From Mageeibacillus sp. UBA1243 (lineage in GTDB: Bacteria; Bacillota; Clostridia; UBA1212), in contig DBWH01000046.1 in the NCBI GenBank assembly GCA_002308595.1, positions 1-14,829 on the forward strand: a DNA stretch of 14,829 bases. Direction: 5' to 3'. The first letter of the stretch is position 1. Every line of letters begins with the position of its first letter. The translations under genes and the position numbers were made by a program. Below the pieces are notes generated by a model. The model was not told where the DNA came from. It ran no database searches and saw nothing but the letters and a program-made list of their open reading frames with translations. Positions 7,376-14,222 of the stretch are shown one piece after another.

Positions 7376-8676
7376 AGCTGAAAGGGCTTAAGCTTGACCC
7401 CAAAAAGGCATACTACAGGCAGCTTTTCTTCTTCCTGATGACCGTGTTTGCGCTGTCGTTCCTTGGCGTGTTGCTCTTCACGGGCGGCTACTCCATTCGC
7501 GGCCTGCTCGCTTCGGACAGATACGGCTCCTTCATGGAGTTTTTCAACAAGCTCATCCTGTCGGGCGGCGACTCATACCGCTCCGGCTCCGTCACGGCGC
7601 CCTTTGCGCTGCTATTCTACAGATGCCTGTTGCTCTTTGTTCCGGGCAGTGTGATTGACCGGTACGTTCCGAGCAGGGTCTCGTCCGCTTATCCCGCGGA
7701 GGTCAAGATCTACCAGGAGTTCAACTACCCGTTCATACTGTTCTCGGTCATCGCGATCTTCCTGCTCTTCTTTGCCCTCAAGGCGCTCAAAAAAGGAAGC
7801 GGATGCGAGCGTTTCGCGTTCATTTTCTTCATTTTCCTGTCATCGCCAATGCTTTTCGGCTTCGAAAGAGGCAGTGACGTTGTGATTACGGTGGCGCTTT
7901 GCGCGCTTTTCATTGGCGGCAAGGACTCCGAAAAAAAGATTGTCAGGAACCTTTCGCTCGCTGCCCTTGGCGTTGCAGGGGCGCTTGCCGTCTATCCGCT
8001 GCTGTTTTGCATTCTGCTGCTTAAAAAGAAAAGATTCATCGACGCGGGGAAGGTCCTCGCAGTCTTTGTCGTGCTCACTGTTCCGGCGCTTTTCATCGTC
8101 GGAGGCGGTTTTGCGGGCGCCGCAAAGTACATCGCCAATATAATTGCCGTGTGGAAGGAAAACAGCCTTCTCCTGACGGGCCAGCTGAATTTCTCGAAGT
8201 GCCTGATCAACCTGTTTGCGGGCACGTCGGCTTCAAACGGCCTGCTCTTTGCTGCCGGAAATATTTTCGCCTGCGTCATCGGTGTTTTGGCGCTCGCCGC
8301 GGCCTTCCTTGCCAAAAAAGAGTGGCAGACGGCCGCTCTCGTTTGCGGTCTGATTGCCGGGCTCGCGCCCCTCTGCGAGACACATCTGCTCGCGTTCTTT
8401 GCAATCCCGCTCGCGATGTTCCTTGATGCGGAAGACGCCAACGCGCCTGCCTCGTACGTCACACTCATCCTTTTGACTTTAACGCAGGCGCTCGTCGTAT
8501 CGCCCGACGCGGCCGTGCACGGCTACACGAGGATGTTCGTCACAAGGCTCACGGGCTACGGAACGCTCGTGCTTGTCGTGCTCGTCGCGGCCACGGCCGC
8601 GGCGGACTTTGCCAAGGGGCTTTACCGGGCGCGCAAAGGGGACGCCGCGGAGGGCATTGGCGGCAAAGCTCAATAA
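7372..8676 (+). CDS. Degenerate GT87-like membrane paralog
   Basis: The protein has 434 residues and the same multipass layout as its upstream neighbour, so it is a tandem duplicate. Shared features by eye are DR(Y/V)xxFM in the first loop, LTGQLNF versus LAGQLDF, VYP versus IYP, and matching hydrophobic segments. Several positions typical of the first copy have changed: D56 to G52, D60 to E56, YPP to TAP (75-77), DRGNN to ERGSD (165-169), and the Lys of KIYP to A206. It may have another specificity or be a non-catalytic partner of the first copy. The 4-bp ATGA overlap should give matched synthesis. I see no convincing terminator after the stop, only T-runs leading into the next promoter region. 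Confidence 0.75.
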   Translation: MKLKGLKLDPKKAYYRQLFFFLMTVFALSFLGVLLFTGGYSIRGLLASDRYGSFMEFFNKLILSGGDSYRSGSVTAPFALLFYRCLLLFVPGSVIDRYVPSRVSSAYPAEVKIYQEFNYPFILFSVIAIFLLFFALKALKKGSGCERFAFIFFIFLSSPMLFGFERGSDVVITVALCALFIGGKDSEKKIVRNLSLAALGVAGALAVYPLLFCILLLKKKRFIDAGKVLAVFVVLTVPALFIVGGGFAGAAKYIANIIAVWKENSLLLTGQLNFSKCLINLFAGTSASNGLLFAAGNIFACVIGVLALAAAFLAKKEWQTAALVCGLIAGLAPLCETHLLAFFAIPLAMFLDAEDANAPASYVTLILLTLTQALVVSPDAAVHGYTRMFVTRLTGYGTLVLVVLVAATAAADFAKGLYRARKGDAAEGIGGKAQ

Positions 8677-8685
8677 AGATTTTTT

Positions 8686-8718
8686 CGCCTTTTTTGTGTA
8701 TAATACCTTTAAAAGGCG
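8686..8718. promoter_or_regulatory. Candidate promoter with an inverted repeat around its -10 box
   Basis: A perfect TATAAT (8699-8704) lies between the arms CGCCTTTT (8686-8693) and AAAAGGCG (8711-8718), an exact 8-bp inverted repeat. No good -35 box lies 16-18 bp upstream, so this would be a weak or activated promoter. The repeat is placed where a repressor would block the -10 region. Neither strand shows a U-tract after the repeat, so it is not a standard terminator. Confidence 0.5.
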
Positions 8719-8762
8719 GCTGTAGTATATTTTAGATTGCTGACGGTTAAGGAGGAATACAA

Positions 8763-10592
8763 ATGAAGATTCGTTTAGCAGATTATATCGCGGATTTTTT
8801 GGCAAACCACGGTGTCACCGACGTGTTCAGTGTAGTCGGCGGCGGCGCCATGCACCTCAACGATGCTCTGGGACATCATCCCAAACTCAGCGTGCTTTAC
8901 AACCATCACGAGCAGGCCTGCGCGATTGCGGCGGAGGCATATGCGCGTCTTGAAAATAAGATTGCGGCGGTGTGCGTCACTTCCGGCCCCGGAGGAACCA
9001 ATGCGATCACGGGCGTTGTCGGCGGCTGGCTTGACTCCATCCCTATGTTCGTGCTGACGGGCCAGGTGCGTTACGACACGACTGCAAGATACGCCCTTCC
9101 CTTTACCGGCGAGCCTCTTCGCGCAATGGGCGACCAGGAGTACGACATCACCAAGGCGGTCTCGGCAATGACAAAATACGCCGTTATGGTCGAGGACCCG
9201 CTTGAAATTAGATACATTCTCGAAAAGGCCTGGCACCTTGCCACAACGGGCCGTCCGGGACCTGTCTGGATCGACGTTCCGGTTAACTTCCAGGGCGCGA
9301 CCATTGAAACCGATGACCTGCGAGGCTATGACCCCGCTGAGGACGACGCAAAGCTGCCGCCTCCGGTCGCGCAGAATACCATTGGCGAGATCCTCGAAAA
9401 AATCGCCAAGGCAAAGCGCCCGGTCTTCCACGCGGGCTACGGAATCAGGCTCTCAGGCGGTTACGACGAGTTCCGGAAGGTGCTTGAGAAGCTCAACATA
9501 CCCGTTGTCACGTACTGGAACGCGGTCGATCTGATTGAAGACGACCATCCTCTCTACTGCGGACGCGCCGGAAACATGGGCGACAGGCCCGGAAACTGGG
9601 CGATTCAGAACGCGGACCTCATACTTGCCGTGGGCACGAGAATTTCGATCCGCCAGGTCGGCTATAACTGGAAGACGTGGGCAAGGGCCGCCGAGGTCAT
9701 CATGGTCGACATTGACAAGGCCGAGCTCAAGAAGCCTACCCTCCACGTCGAATACCCCGTCTGGGCAGACGCCAAGGACTTCCTCACGAAGCTCGACAAA
9801 GCCGCCAAGGGCCCCGTTTTCAAGGGTGAGGACTGGCTTGAGACCTGCCGCACCTGGAAAAAGGACTACCCCGCCGTCCTTCCCCGCCAATGGGAAGAAA
9901 ACGGCAAGACCGCAAACGTCTACGCTTTCGTGCGCTACCTCAGCAGCCGCCTCCCCGAGAACAGTCTCACGGCGGTTTCAAACGGCGCCTGCTGCGTTGT
10001 CGGCAACCAGGCCTACGTGATTCAGAAGGGCAGCCGCATGGCCAACAACAGCGCCATCGCCAGCATGGGTTACGGACTTCCGGCCGCTATAGGCACGTGC
10101 GTCGGCGGCGGCAGAAAAAACACGATCTGCCTTGAGGGCGACGGAAGCATCATGATGAACCTCCAGGAGCTCCAGACGATCATCACCAACAACCTGCCCA
10201 TAAAGATATTCCTCATCAACAACAACGGCTACCACTCGATCAGGATCACGCAGACCAACATTTTCGGTCACCACACCAAGGTCGGCATCGGTCCCGAATC
10301 AGGCGATCTCTCGTTCCCCGAGTTCAAAAAGATTGCCGAGGCGTTTGGCTACAGGTATTTCTCGTGCTCTTCGAACGCCGAAATGAAAAAAGTCGTTGAC
10401 GAGGTGCTCGCGCTTGACGGCCCCGTGTTCTGCGAAGTTTTCACGGACACGGTCCAGGTCTGGGAACCCAAGAGCAGCGCCAAAAAACTTCCCGACGGCA
10501 GCCTCGTCAGCCCGCCGCTTGAGGACCTTGCGCCTTTCCTCCCAAGGGAAGAGCTCAAAAAACAGATGTTTATACCGCTTGTAGACGAATAA
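8763..10592 (+). CDS. Acetolactate-synthase-like ThDP-dependent enzyme
   Basis: The protein has 609 residues in three domains. The N-terminal Pyr domain has catalytic E50 in HHEQACAIAAEAYAR, SGPGGTN, and DSIPMFVLTGQV. The central domain is of the FAD/NAD-like type (VFHAGYGIRLSGG to VDIDKAEL). The C-terminal ThDP-binding domain starts at GDGS (459-462) and contains the NNNGYHS loop. The set matches large subunits of acetohydroxyacid synthase and relatives. At the usual FQE position it reads DQE (124-126), so the substrate-pocket Phe is replaced by Asp. No ilvN, ilvC or ilvD adjoins. It is therefore probably not the biosynthetic enzyme but a specialised decarboxylase or carboligase, possibly one that adds a two-carbon branch to a sugar as in YerE. 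That last idea is inference. The start is secure: AAGGAGG lies 7 nt before ATG. Confidence 0.85.
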   Translation: MKIRLADYIADFLANHGVTDVFSVVGGGAMHLNDALGHHPKLSVLYNHHEQACAIAAEAYARLENKIAAVCVTSGPGGTNAITGVVGGWLDSIPMFVLTGQVRYDTTARYALPFTGEPLRAMGDQEYDITKAVSAMTKYAVMVEDPLEIRYILEKAWHLATTGRPGPVWIDVPVNFQGATIETDDLRGYDPAEDDAKLPPPVAQNTIGEILEKIAKAKRPVFHAGYGIRLSGGYDEFRKVLEKLNIPVVTYWNAVDLIEDDHPLYCGRAGNMGDRPGNWAIQNADLILAVGTRISIRQVGYNWKTWARAAEVIMVDIDKAELKKPTLHVEYPVWADAKDFLTKLDKAAKGPVFKGEDWLETCRTWKKDYPAVLPRQWEENGKTANVYAFVRYLSSRLPENSLTAVSNGACCVVGNQAYVIQKGSRMANNSAIASMGYGLPAAIGTCVGGGRKNTICLEGDGSIMMNLQELQTIITNNLPIKIFLINNNGYHSIRITQTNIFGHHTKVGIGPESGDLSFPEFKKIAEAFGYRYFSCSSNAEMKKVVDEVLALDGPVFCEVFTDTVQVWEPKSSAKKLPDGSLVSPPLEDLAPFLPREELKKQMFIPLVDE

Positions 10593-10657
10593 CTGACAGC
10601 TTCCCCGCATCGCATCCAAGAGAAGTCAGCCTCTTTTAACTGAAAGGAGACCACAAA

Positions 10658-11524
10658 ATGTCTGAACCGATTGTCGCTTTGCTGTATGACTTTGACCGCA
10701 CGCTTTCCACGCAGGACATGCAGAACTACAGGTTCATCCCGAGCCTTGACATGGATCCGGCGGAATTCTGGGGATGCGCCAACGACTTTGCCCAGGAAAA
10801 CAAGATGGACGGAATATTGGCGTATATGTACACCATGATCAGACTCGCCAAGGAAAAAGGCGTTGTCTTCGACCGCGAAACTCTCGTAAAAATGGGCAAA
10901 AACATCGAGTTCTTCAAAGGCGTGCCCACATGGTTTTCAAGGATCAACGAGTTCGGAAAGACCAGGGGTGTCACGGTCGAGCACTACATCATCTCGTCCG
11001 GCCTCAAGGAAATTCTGGAAGGATGCGCGATCAGGGACTGCTTCAAAGAAATCTTCGCGTGCGAGTTCCTCTACAACAAGGAAGGAAACCCGGTCTGGCC
11101 GAAGGTCAGCGTCAACTACACCAACAAGACACAGTTCATTTACAGGATAAACAAGGGCGTCCTTGACATCTCGGACGACAAAAGGCTCAACGCGTCAATG
11201 CCGGACAACGACAAGCGCGTCAGGTTCAGCAACATGATTTACCTTGGCGACGGTCTCTCGGACGTGCCCTGCATGAAGATGGTCAAGGCTTATGGCGGCA
11301 AGTCCATTGCCGTGTACGACCCCGAAATCAGGGACAACAGGGAGAAATTCTCCAAAGTTGCCGATCTTCTCATGAAGGACCGCGTCGACTTTATCCTCCC
11401 CGCAGACTACAGCGAAGGCGCAGAGCTTGAAACGACCGTCAGGAACATCATTTCCAGCATGGCGGCGGACGACATCCTTGACGCCGAAAGCACACGCCAA
11501 CGCGAAATGCTCAGAAACGACTGA
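10658..11524 (+). CDS. HAD-superfamily phosphatase
   Basis: This is a cytoplasmic protein of 288 residues. HAD motifs occur in order: DFDRT (D11 nucleophile, D13 acid/base, T15), ISSG (112-115), a likely motif III Lys in TNKTQF (K157), and GDGLSD (197-202, metal-binding acids). A helical cap lies between about 20 and 100. The layout resembles phosphoserine-phosphatase-like (PF12710) members, so hydrolysis of a small phosphorylated metabolite is expected. The substrate is unknown. The start has a good RBS (AAAGGAG, 8 nt). It follows the ThDP gene after 65 nt with no promoter seen, so the two are probably co-transcribed. A weak hairpin (10618-10635, AAGAG/CTCTT) lies in the gap. A strong terminator closes the unit. 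Confidence 0.88.
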   Translation: MSEPIVALLYDFDRTLSTQDMQNYRFIPSLDMDPAEFWGCANDFAQENKMDGILAYMYTMIRLAKEKGVVFDRETLVKMGKNIEFFKGVPTWFSRINEFGKTRGVTVEHYIISSGLKEILEGCAIRDCFKEIFACEFLYNKEGNPVWPKVSVNYTNKTQFIYRINKGVLDISDDKRLNASMPDNDKRVRFSNMIYLGDGLSDVPCMKMVKAYGGKSIAVYDPEIRDNREKFSKVADLLMKDRVDFILPADYSEGAELETTVRNIISSMAADDILDAESTRQREMLRND

Positions 11525-11550
11525 ACGCCCCGTCTTAAGGGCAAAAAAAA

Positions 11551-11611
11551 ATCCCCCGGCAGGCACGCGCAGATTTTTCTTCTGCATAAGGTGCCCTGCC
11601 GGGGGTATTTT
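11551..11611. terminator. Strong bidirectional terminator between convergent genes
   Basis: CCCCCGGCAGG (11553-11563) pairs perfectly with CCTGCCGGGGG (11595-11605). GGCAC/GTGCC extends the stem in an alternative register with one bulge. It is flanked by an A-run on the left and T-rich sequence on the right, so it ends both the HAD gene on the plus strand and htrA on the minus strand. Confidence 0.9.
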
Positions 11612-11619
11612 TTAGTTAT

Positions 11620-12762
11620 TTACATTATTGCGCCGTCCTTGGTGTTCCAGCCCTCCGGTACCATATCCGGGCTGTACTCGTCAAGCGTTACGGTCAGTTC
11701 AAACTCCTTGTTGTTGTAGACGCCTTTAACGGTCACAGTCGTGCCTGCGGGCTTTCCTCTGACCACAACGTCAAGCTCCTCAGGGGTGGTGATTTCCGTC
11801 GAGTCAACCTCGGTGATGAGCATGCCTTCGGCGAGGCCTGCCTTTTCGGCCGCGCTGCCCTCAATTACGTAGCTTACGTACGCTCCGCTGACTCTTGACG
11901 AGCCGAAATAGCTTTGGCGGTAGGCGACTGCTGCGGCGATGCCGAGGGCGCCCTTGCCCTTTACGAAGCCGTACTCGATGAGCTGGGTTGCGATGTTAAG
12001 AGCGTCGTTGATCGGAATGCAGAAGCCGATGCCTTCGATGAGGTTCTTTTTTACCTTGGCGGTGACCATGCCTATAACGTGGCCTCTGGCGTCAAATGCG
12101 GGGCCGCCGGAGTTGCCTTCGTTGACCGCAGCGTCGATCTGGAACACTATGATGGGCGTGCCGTCCTCGTTGATTGCCCTGTTGAGAGCGCTGACAACGC
12201 CTCTTGAGAGTGAAAACGTGAGCTCGCCAAGGGGATTGCCGATGACCACCACGTCCTCGCCCACAACGATCTCGGAGGTGTTGCCGAAAACAGCGGGCTG
12301 GAGGTCCGTCGCGTCGATCTTGAGCACCGCCACGTCGTTTGACTTTTCGGCGCCCACAACCTCCGCCTCATACCGGGTCCCGTTGTAAAGGGTGACCGTG
12401 AAGCTGGTTCCGTCCTCGATGACATGGTTGTTGGTGAGTATGTAGCCGTCCGACGTCAGCACTATTCCGGTGCCTGAGGAGGCGTTGATGGTGGTCTGGC
12501 CGAATATATTCTCCGATTTGCTCTGGGATTTGATGCCGACCACCGAATTTACGTTGTTGCGGTAGATATCCACCACCGAATATGATTCTTCCGAGGATGA
12601 ACCCCGTTTAAAAGAGGTGCTGACCGCATTGGCGGCGCTTGTGCCGGACTGGCCGGGTCTCCTCTCGCGGGTTATCGTTGTGGGTCCGCAGCCGGAGAAG
12701 GTCGAGATTGCCAGCGCCAAAACCGCGGCAGTAACAAATATTTTTGCAATTCTTTTTTTCAT
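11620..12762 (-). CDS. HtrA/DegP-family serine protease, lipoprotein-anchored
   Basis: This protease of 380 residues acts in surface protein quality control. The signal peptide ends at lipobox FSGC with Cys25 as the lipid anchor, followed by a Ser-rich linker (about 38-60). The trypsin-like domain has a complete triad: H113 (NNHVIED), D143 (SNDVAVLKID) and S218 (GNSGGPAF). A single PDZ domain (about 275-365) contains AEKAGLAEGMLI. Most Bacillota HtrA proteins use an N-terminal transmembrane helix, so lipid anchoring is less common. The start at ATG 12762 has AAAGGA about 10 nt upstream. It has its own promoter, and a 15-bp inverted repeat lies just upstream of it. The M29 gene ahead is on the same strand but separated by this promoter. 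Confidence 0.93.
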   Translation of the reverse strand: MKKRIAKIFVTAAVLALAISTFSGCGPTTITRERRPGQSGTSAANAVSTSFKRGSSSEESYSVVDIYRNNVNSVVGIKSQSKSENIFGQTTINASSGTGIVLTSDGYILTNNHVIEDGTSFTVTLYNGTRYEAEVVGAEKSNDVAVLKIDATDLQPAVFGNTSEIVVGEDVVVIGNPLGELTFSLSRGVVSALNRAINEDGTPIIVFQIDAAVNEGNSGGPAFDARGHVIGMVTAKVKKNLIEGIGFCIPINDALNIATQLIEYGFVKGKGALGIAAAVAYRQSYFGSSRVSGAYVSYVIEGSAAEKAGLAEGMLITEVDSTEITTPEELDVVVRGKPAGTTVTVKGVYNNKEFELTVTLDEYSPDMVPEGWNTKDGAIM

Positions 12763-12796
12763 AATAAATCAGTCCTTTCGGGATTATCCAGTTTAA

Positions 12797-12826
12797 ATTA
12801 TACCTTGCAAACTGAAATTATCACAA
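12797..12826 (-). promoter_or_regulatory. Promoter of the htrA-like gene
   Basis: On the minus strand TATAAT (12802-12797, perfect) is preceded by TTGTGA (12826-12821, 4 of 6) with an 18-bp spacer. The region is AT-rich. The start would be near 12790. Confidence 0.7.
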
Positions 12827-12844
12827 AACCGCGCTGTGTTGGAA

Positions 12845-12863
12845 GGAATATTTCCGGGAAATA
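12845..12863. promoter_or_regulatory. Inverted repeat upstream of the htrA promoter
   Basis: TATTTCC-G-GGAAATA (12849-12863) is a perfect 7-bp inverted repeat with a 1-bp centre, about 23 bp upstream of the -35 box. It overlaps GGAATATTTCC (12845-12855), which resembles the GGAATATTCC core of the palindrome before the other lipoprotein gene. It is a candidate operator. It has no U-tract, so it is unlikely to be a terminator of the M29 gene. Confidence 0.4.
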
Positions 12864-12866
12864 CCT

Positions 12867-14093
12867 TTAAGCCCACTCGCCGTTTACGATTATCGGAACC
12901 CTCTTCCCGTCTCCGGTGACGCCCGTTATGCAGAGCGTGCTGTCGCCGATCATGAAATCGACGTGGCCAAGAGAGTCGTTGACGCCCGCCTTCCTGATTT
13001 CCTCCTGCGAAAGGTTCTCCCAGCCGTCGATAACCTCATTGAAGCCCACGCCAAGGGCAAGGTGACAGCTCGCGTTCTCGTCAAAGAGCGTGTTCAGGAA
13101 AAGAATGCCCGTTTTACTGACCGGCGAGCTGTTCGGAACGATTGCGACCTCGCCGAGCATAGCTGATCCCTCGTCAAGCGTAATGATTGTCTTGAGCAGG
13201 TCGGCGCCCTTTTCGGCCTCCCAGGAGACCGCCTTGCCGTCTTTAAACGTAATGTTGAAGTTCTCGATTAGGCTTCCGTTGTACGAAAGAGGCTTCGTCG
13301 CATAGACCCTGCCCTCGACAACGCCGCGCATCGGCGATGAGAAAATCTCCTCCGTCGGAAGGTTCGGAACGTAGAAAACCCCGTATCTTGAGGTGTCGCC
13401 GCCGCCAATGAACTTCGCGCCCTTGATGAGTCCTACCTTAAGGTCTGTGCCCTTGGCGGTTTTGTACTCAAGCGACCTCAGGTCGAGCGAGTTCAGCCAG
13501 TCGCATTTTTCGGCATAAACTGCCTTTCTGGCGTTCCATACCGCCTCGGGGTCGTTGTCCTCCGTCACGTAAACGGTGCTGAGTATGGCCTGCCAGAGCT
13601 TTTCGACCCCTGCGGCGGGCTTTTCGTCCGGAAACACAGCCTTTGCCCATGCCTTTGAGGGGATGGCGGCAATGCACCACTGCTGAATGCCTTCGACCGC
13701 GTCCCTGTACTTCTTCATAACCGCTTTTCTTGCGCGGCTTACTTTAAGCAGTTTTTCGGCGTTGATGCCTTTAAGTGCGTCCGGTGCGTCCGACTCGATA
13801 AGAATCCTTGCGGCATTTTCGTCGACCATCTCCTGCGCCTTGGCCTCGATCCACTTGCTGACTTTTTTCATTGTCGTGAGAGACTGATGTCTGAAGTCCA
13901 GCTTCGTGAGCTTGTTGGACAGAAATTCGACGCGGACCTTGCCGGCACCTGCGCGGTAGCACTCCTCCGCTAAAATTACGGCAAAATCTTCGCATTCGGC
14001 TGCGATGTCTATCACAACGCTCTGTCCCTTCTGAACGTTCACGCCCACGCGGGCAATAAGTCTTGCATATTTTCTGATCAGTGTCTTTTTCAT
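12867..14093 (-). CDS. M29-family (AmpS/PepS-like) metalloaminopeptidase
   Basis: This cytoplasmic aminopeptidase of 408 residues, the normal family length, removes N-terminal residues from peptides using two metal ions. Family metal ligands are recognisable: Glu in NLPTEEIF (248/249), E315 (LGEVA), H344 (ASCHLALG), and H377 with D379 (GHVDF). The N-terminal domain (about 1-190) matches the family pattern. The start is ATG 14093. The nearest strong RBS core (AAAAGGAG) is 13 nt upstream, which is long, so translation may be modest. A CATTGGCGG copy sits 36 nt upstream in the leader. A terminator-like hairpin separates it from the CD1247-like gene, so it may be transcribed independently, but I cannot place its promoter. 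Confidence 0.92.
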   Translation of the reverse strand: MKKTLIRKYARLIARVGVNVQKGQSVVIDIAAECEDFAVILAEECYRAGAGKVRVEFLSNKLTKLDFRHQSLTTMKKVSKWIEAKAQEMVDENAARILIESDAPDALKGINAEKLLKVSRARKAVMKKYRDAVEGIQQWCIAAIPSKAWAKAVFPDEKPAAGVEKLWQAILSTVYVTEDNDPEAVWNARKAVYAEKCDWLNSLDLRSLEYKTAKGTDLKVGLIKGAKFIGGGDTSRYGVFYVPNLPTEEIFSSPMRGVVEGRVYATKPLSYNGSLIENFNITFKDGKAVSWEAEKGADLLKTIITLDEGSAMLGEVAIVPNSSPVSKTGILFLNTLFDENASCHLALGVGFNEVIDGWENLSQEEIRKAGVNDSLGHVDFMIGDSTLCITGVTGDGKRVPIIVNGEWA

Positions 14094-14151
14094 GTCTTTC
14101 AGTAAACTCCTTTTACCGCCGCGGGGTACATTGGCGGTTTCATCTTATTTA

Positions 14152-14187
14152 AAAGGGCCGCCCGGCAACACCGCCAAACCGCCCTTT
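14152..14187 (-). terminator. Probable terminator after the CD1247-like gene
   Basis: On the minus strand AAAGGGC (14187 side) pairs with GCCCTTT (14158-14152), a 7-bp stem around a GC-rich loop, followed by TTTTAAAT. It ends the efp/CD1247-like unit before the M29 gene. The U-tract is short, so some read-through is possible. Confidence 0.5.
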
Positions 14188-14222
14188 GTCTTAACTCTTG
14201 TAAATTTTTGATCGTTCCGGAA

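Larger units (their letters stand above)
1224..14137. repeat. Dispersed nonamer CATTGGCGG, ten copies
   Basis: Plus-strand copies are at 1224-1232, 4876-4884, 6498-6506, 7911-7919, 8655-8663, 12627-12635 and 14129-14137. Minus-strand copies (CCGCCAATG) are at 2763-2771, 9884-9892 and 13402-13410. Copies inside genes fall in different reading frames and encode different residues (for example SLAV, FIGGK, RQW and SAAN), so this is not a protein motif. Four copies are intergenic, all in gene leaders. By hand, about 0.1-0.2 copies would be expected by chance in this length. The coordinates of this entry span the first to last copy only. Confidence 0.8.

Noticed and set aside
8763..10592. Biosynthetic ilvB
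   Set aside because: There are no ilvN, ilvC or ilvD neighbours and the FQE motif is altered, so I gave no gene symbol.
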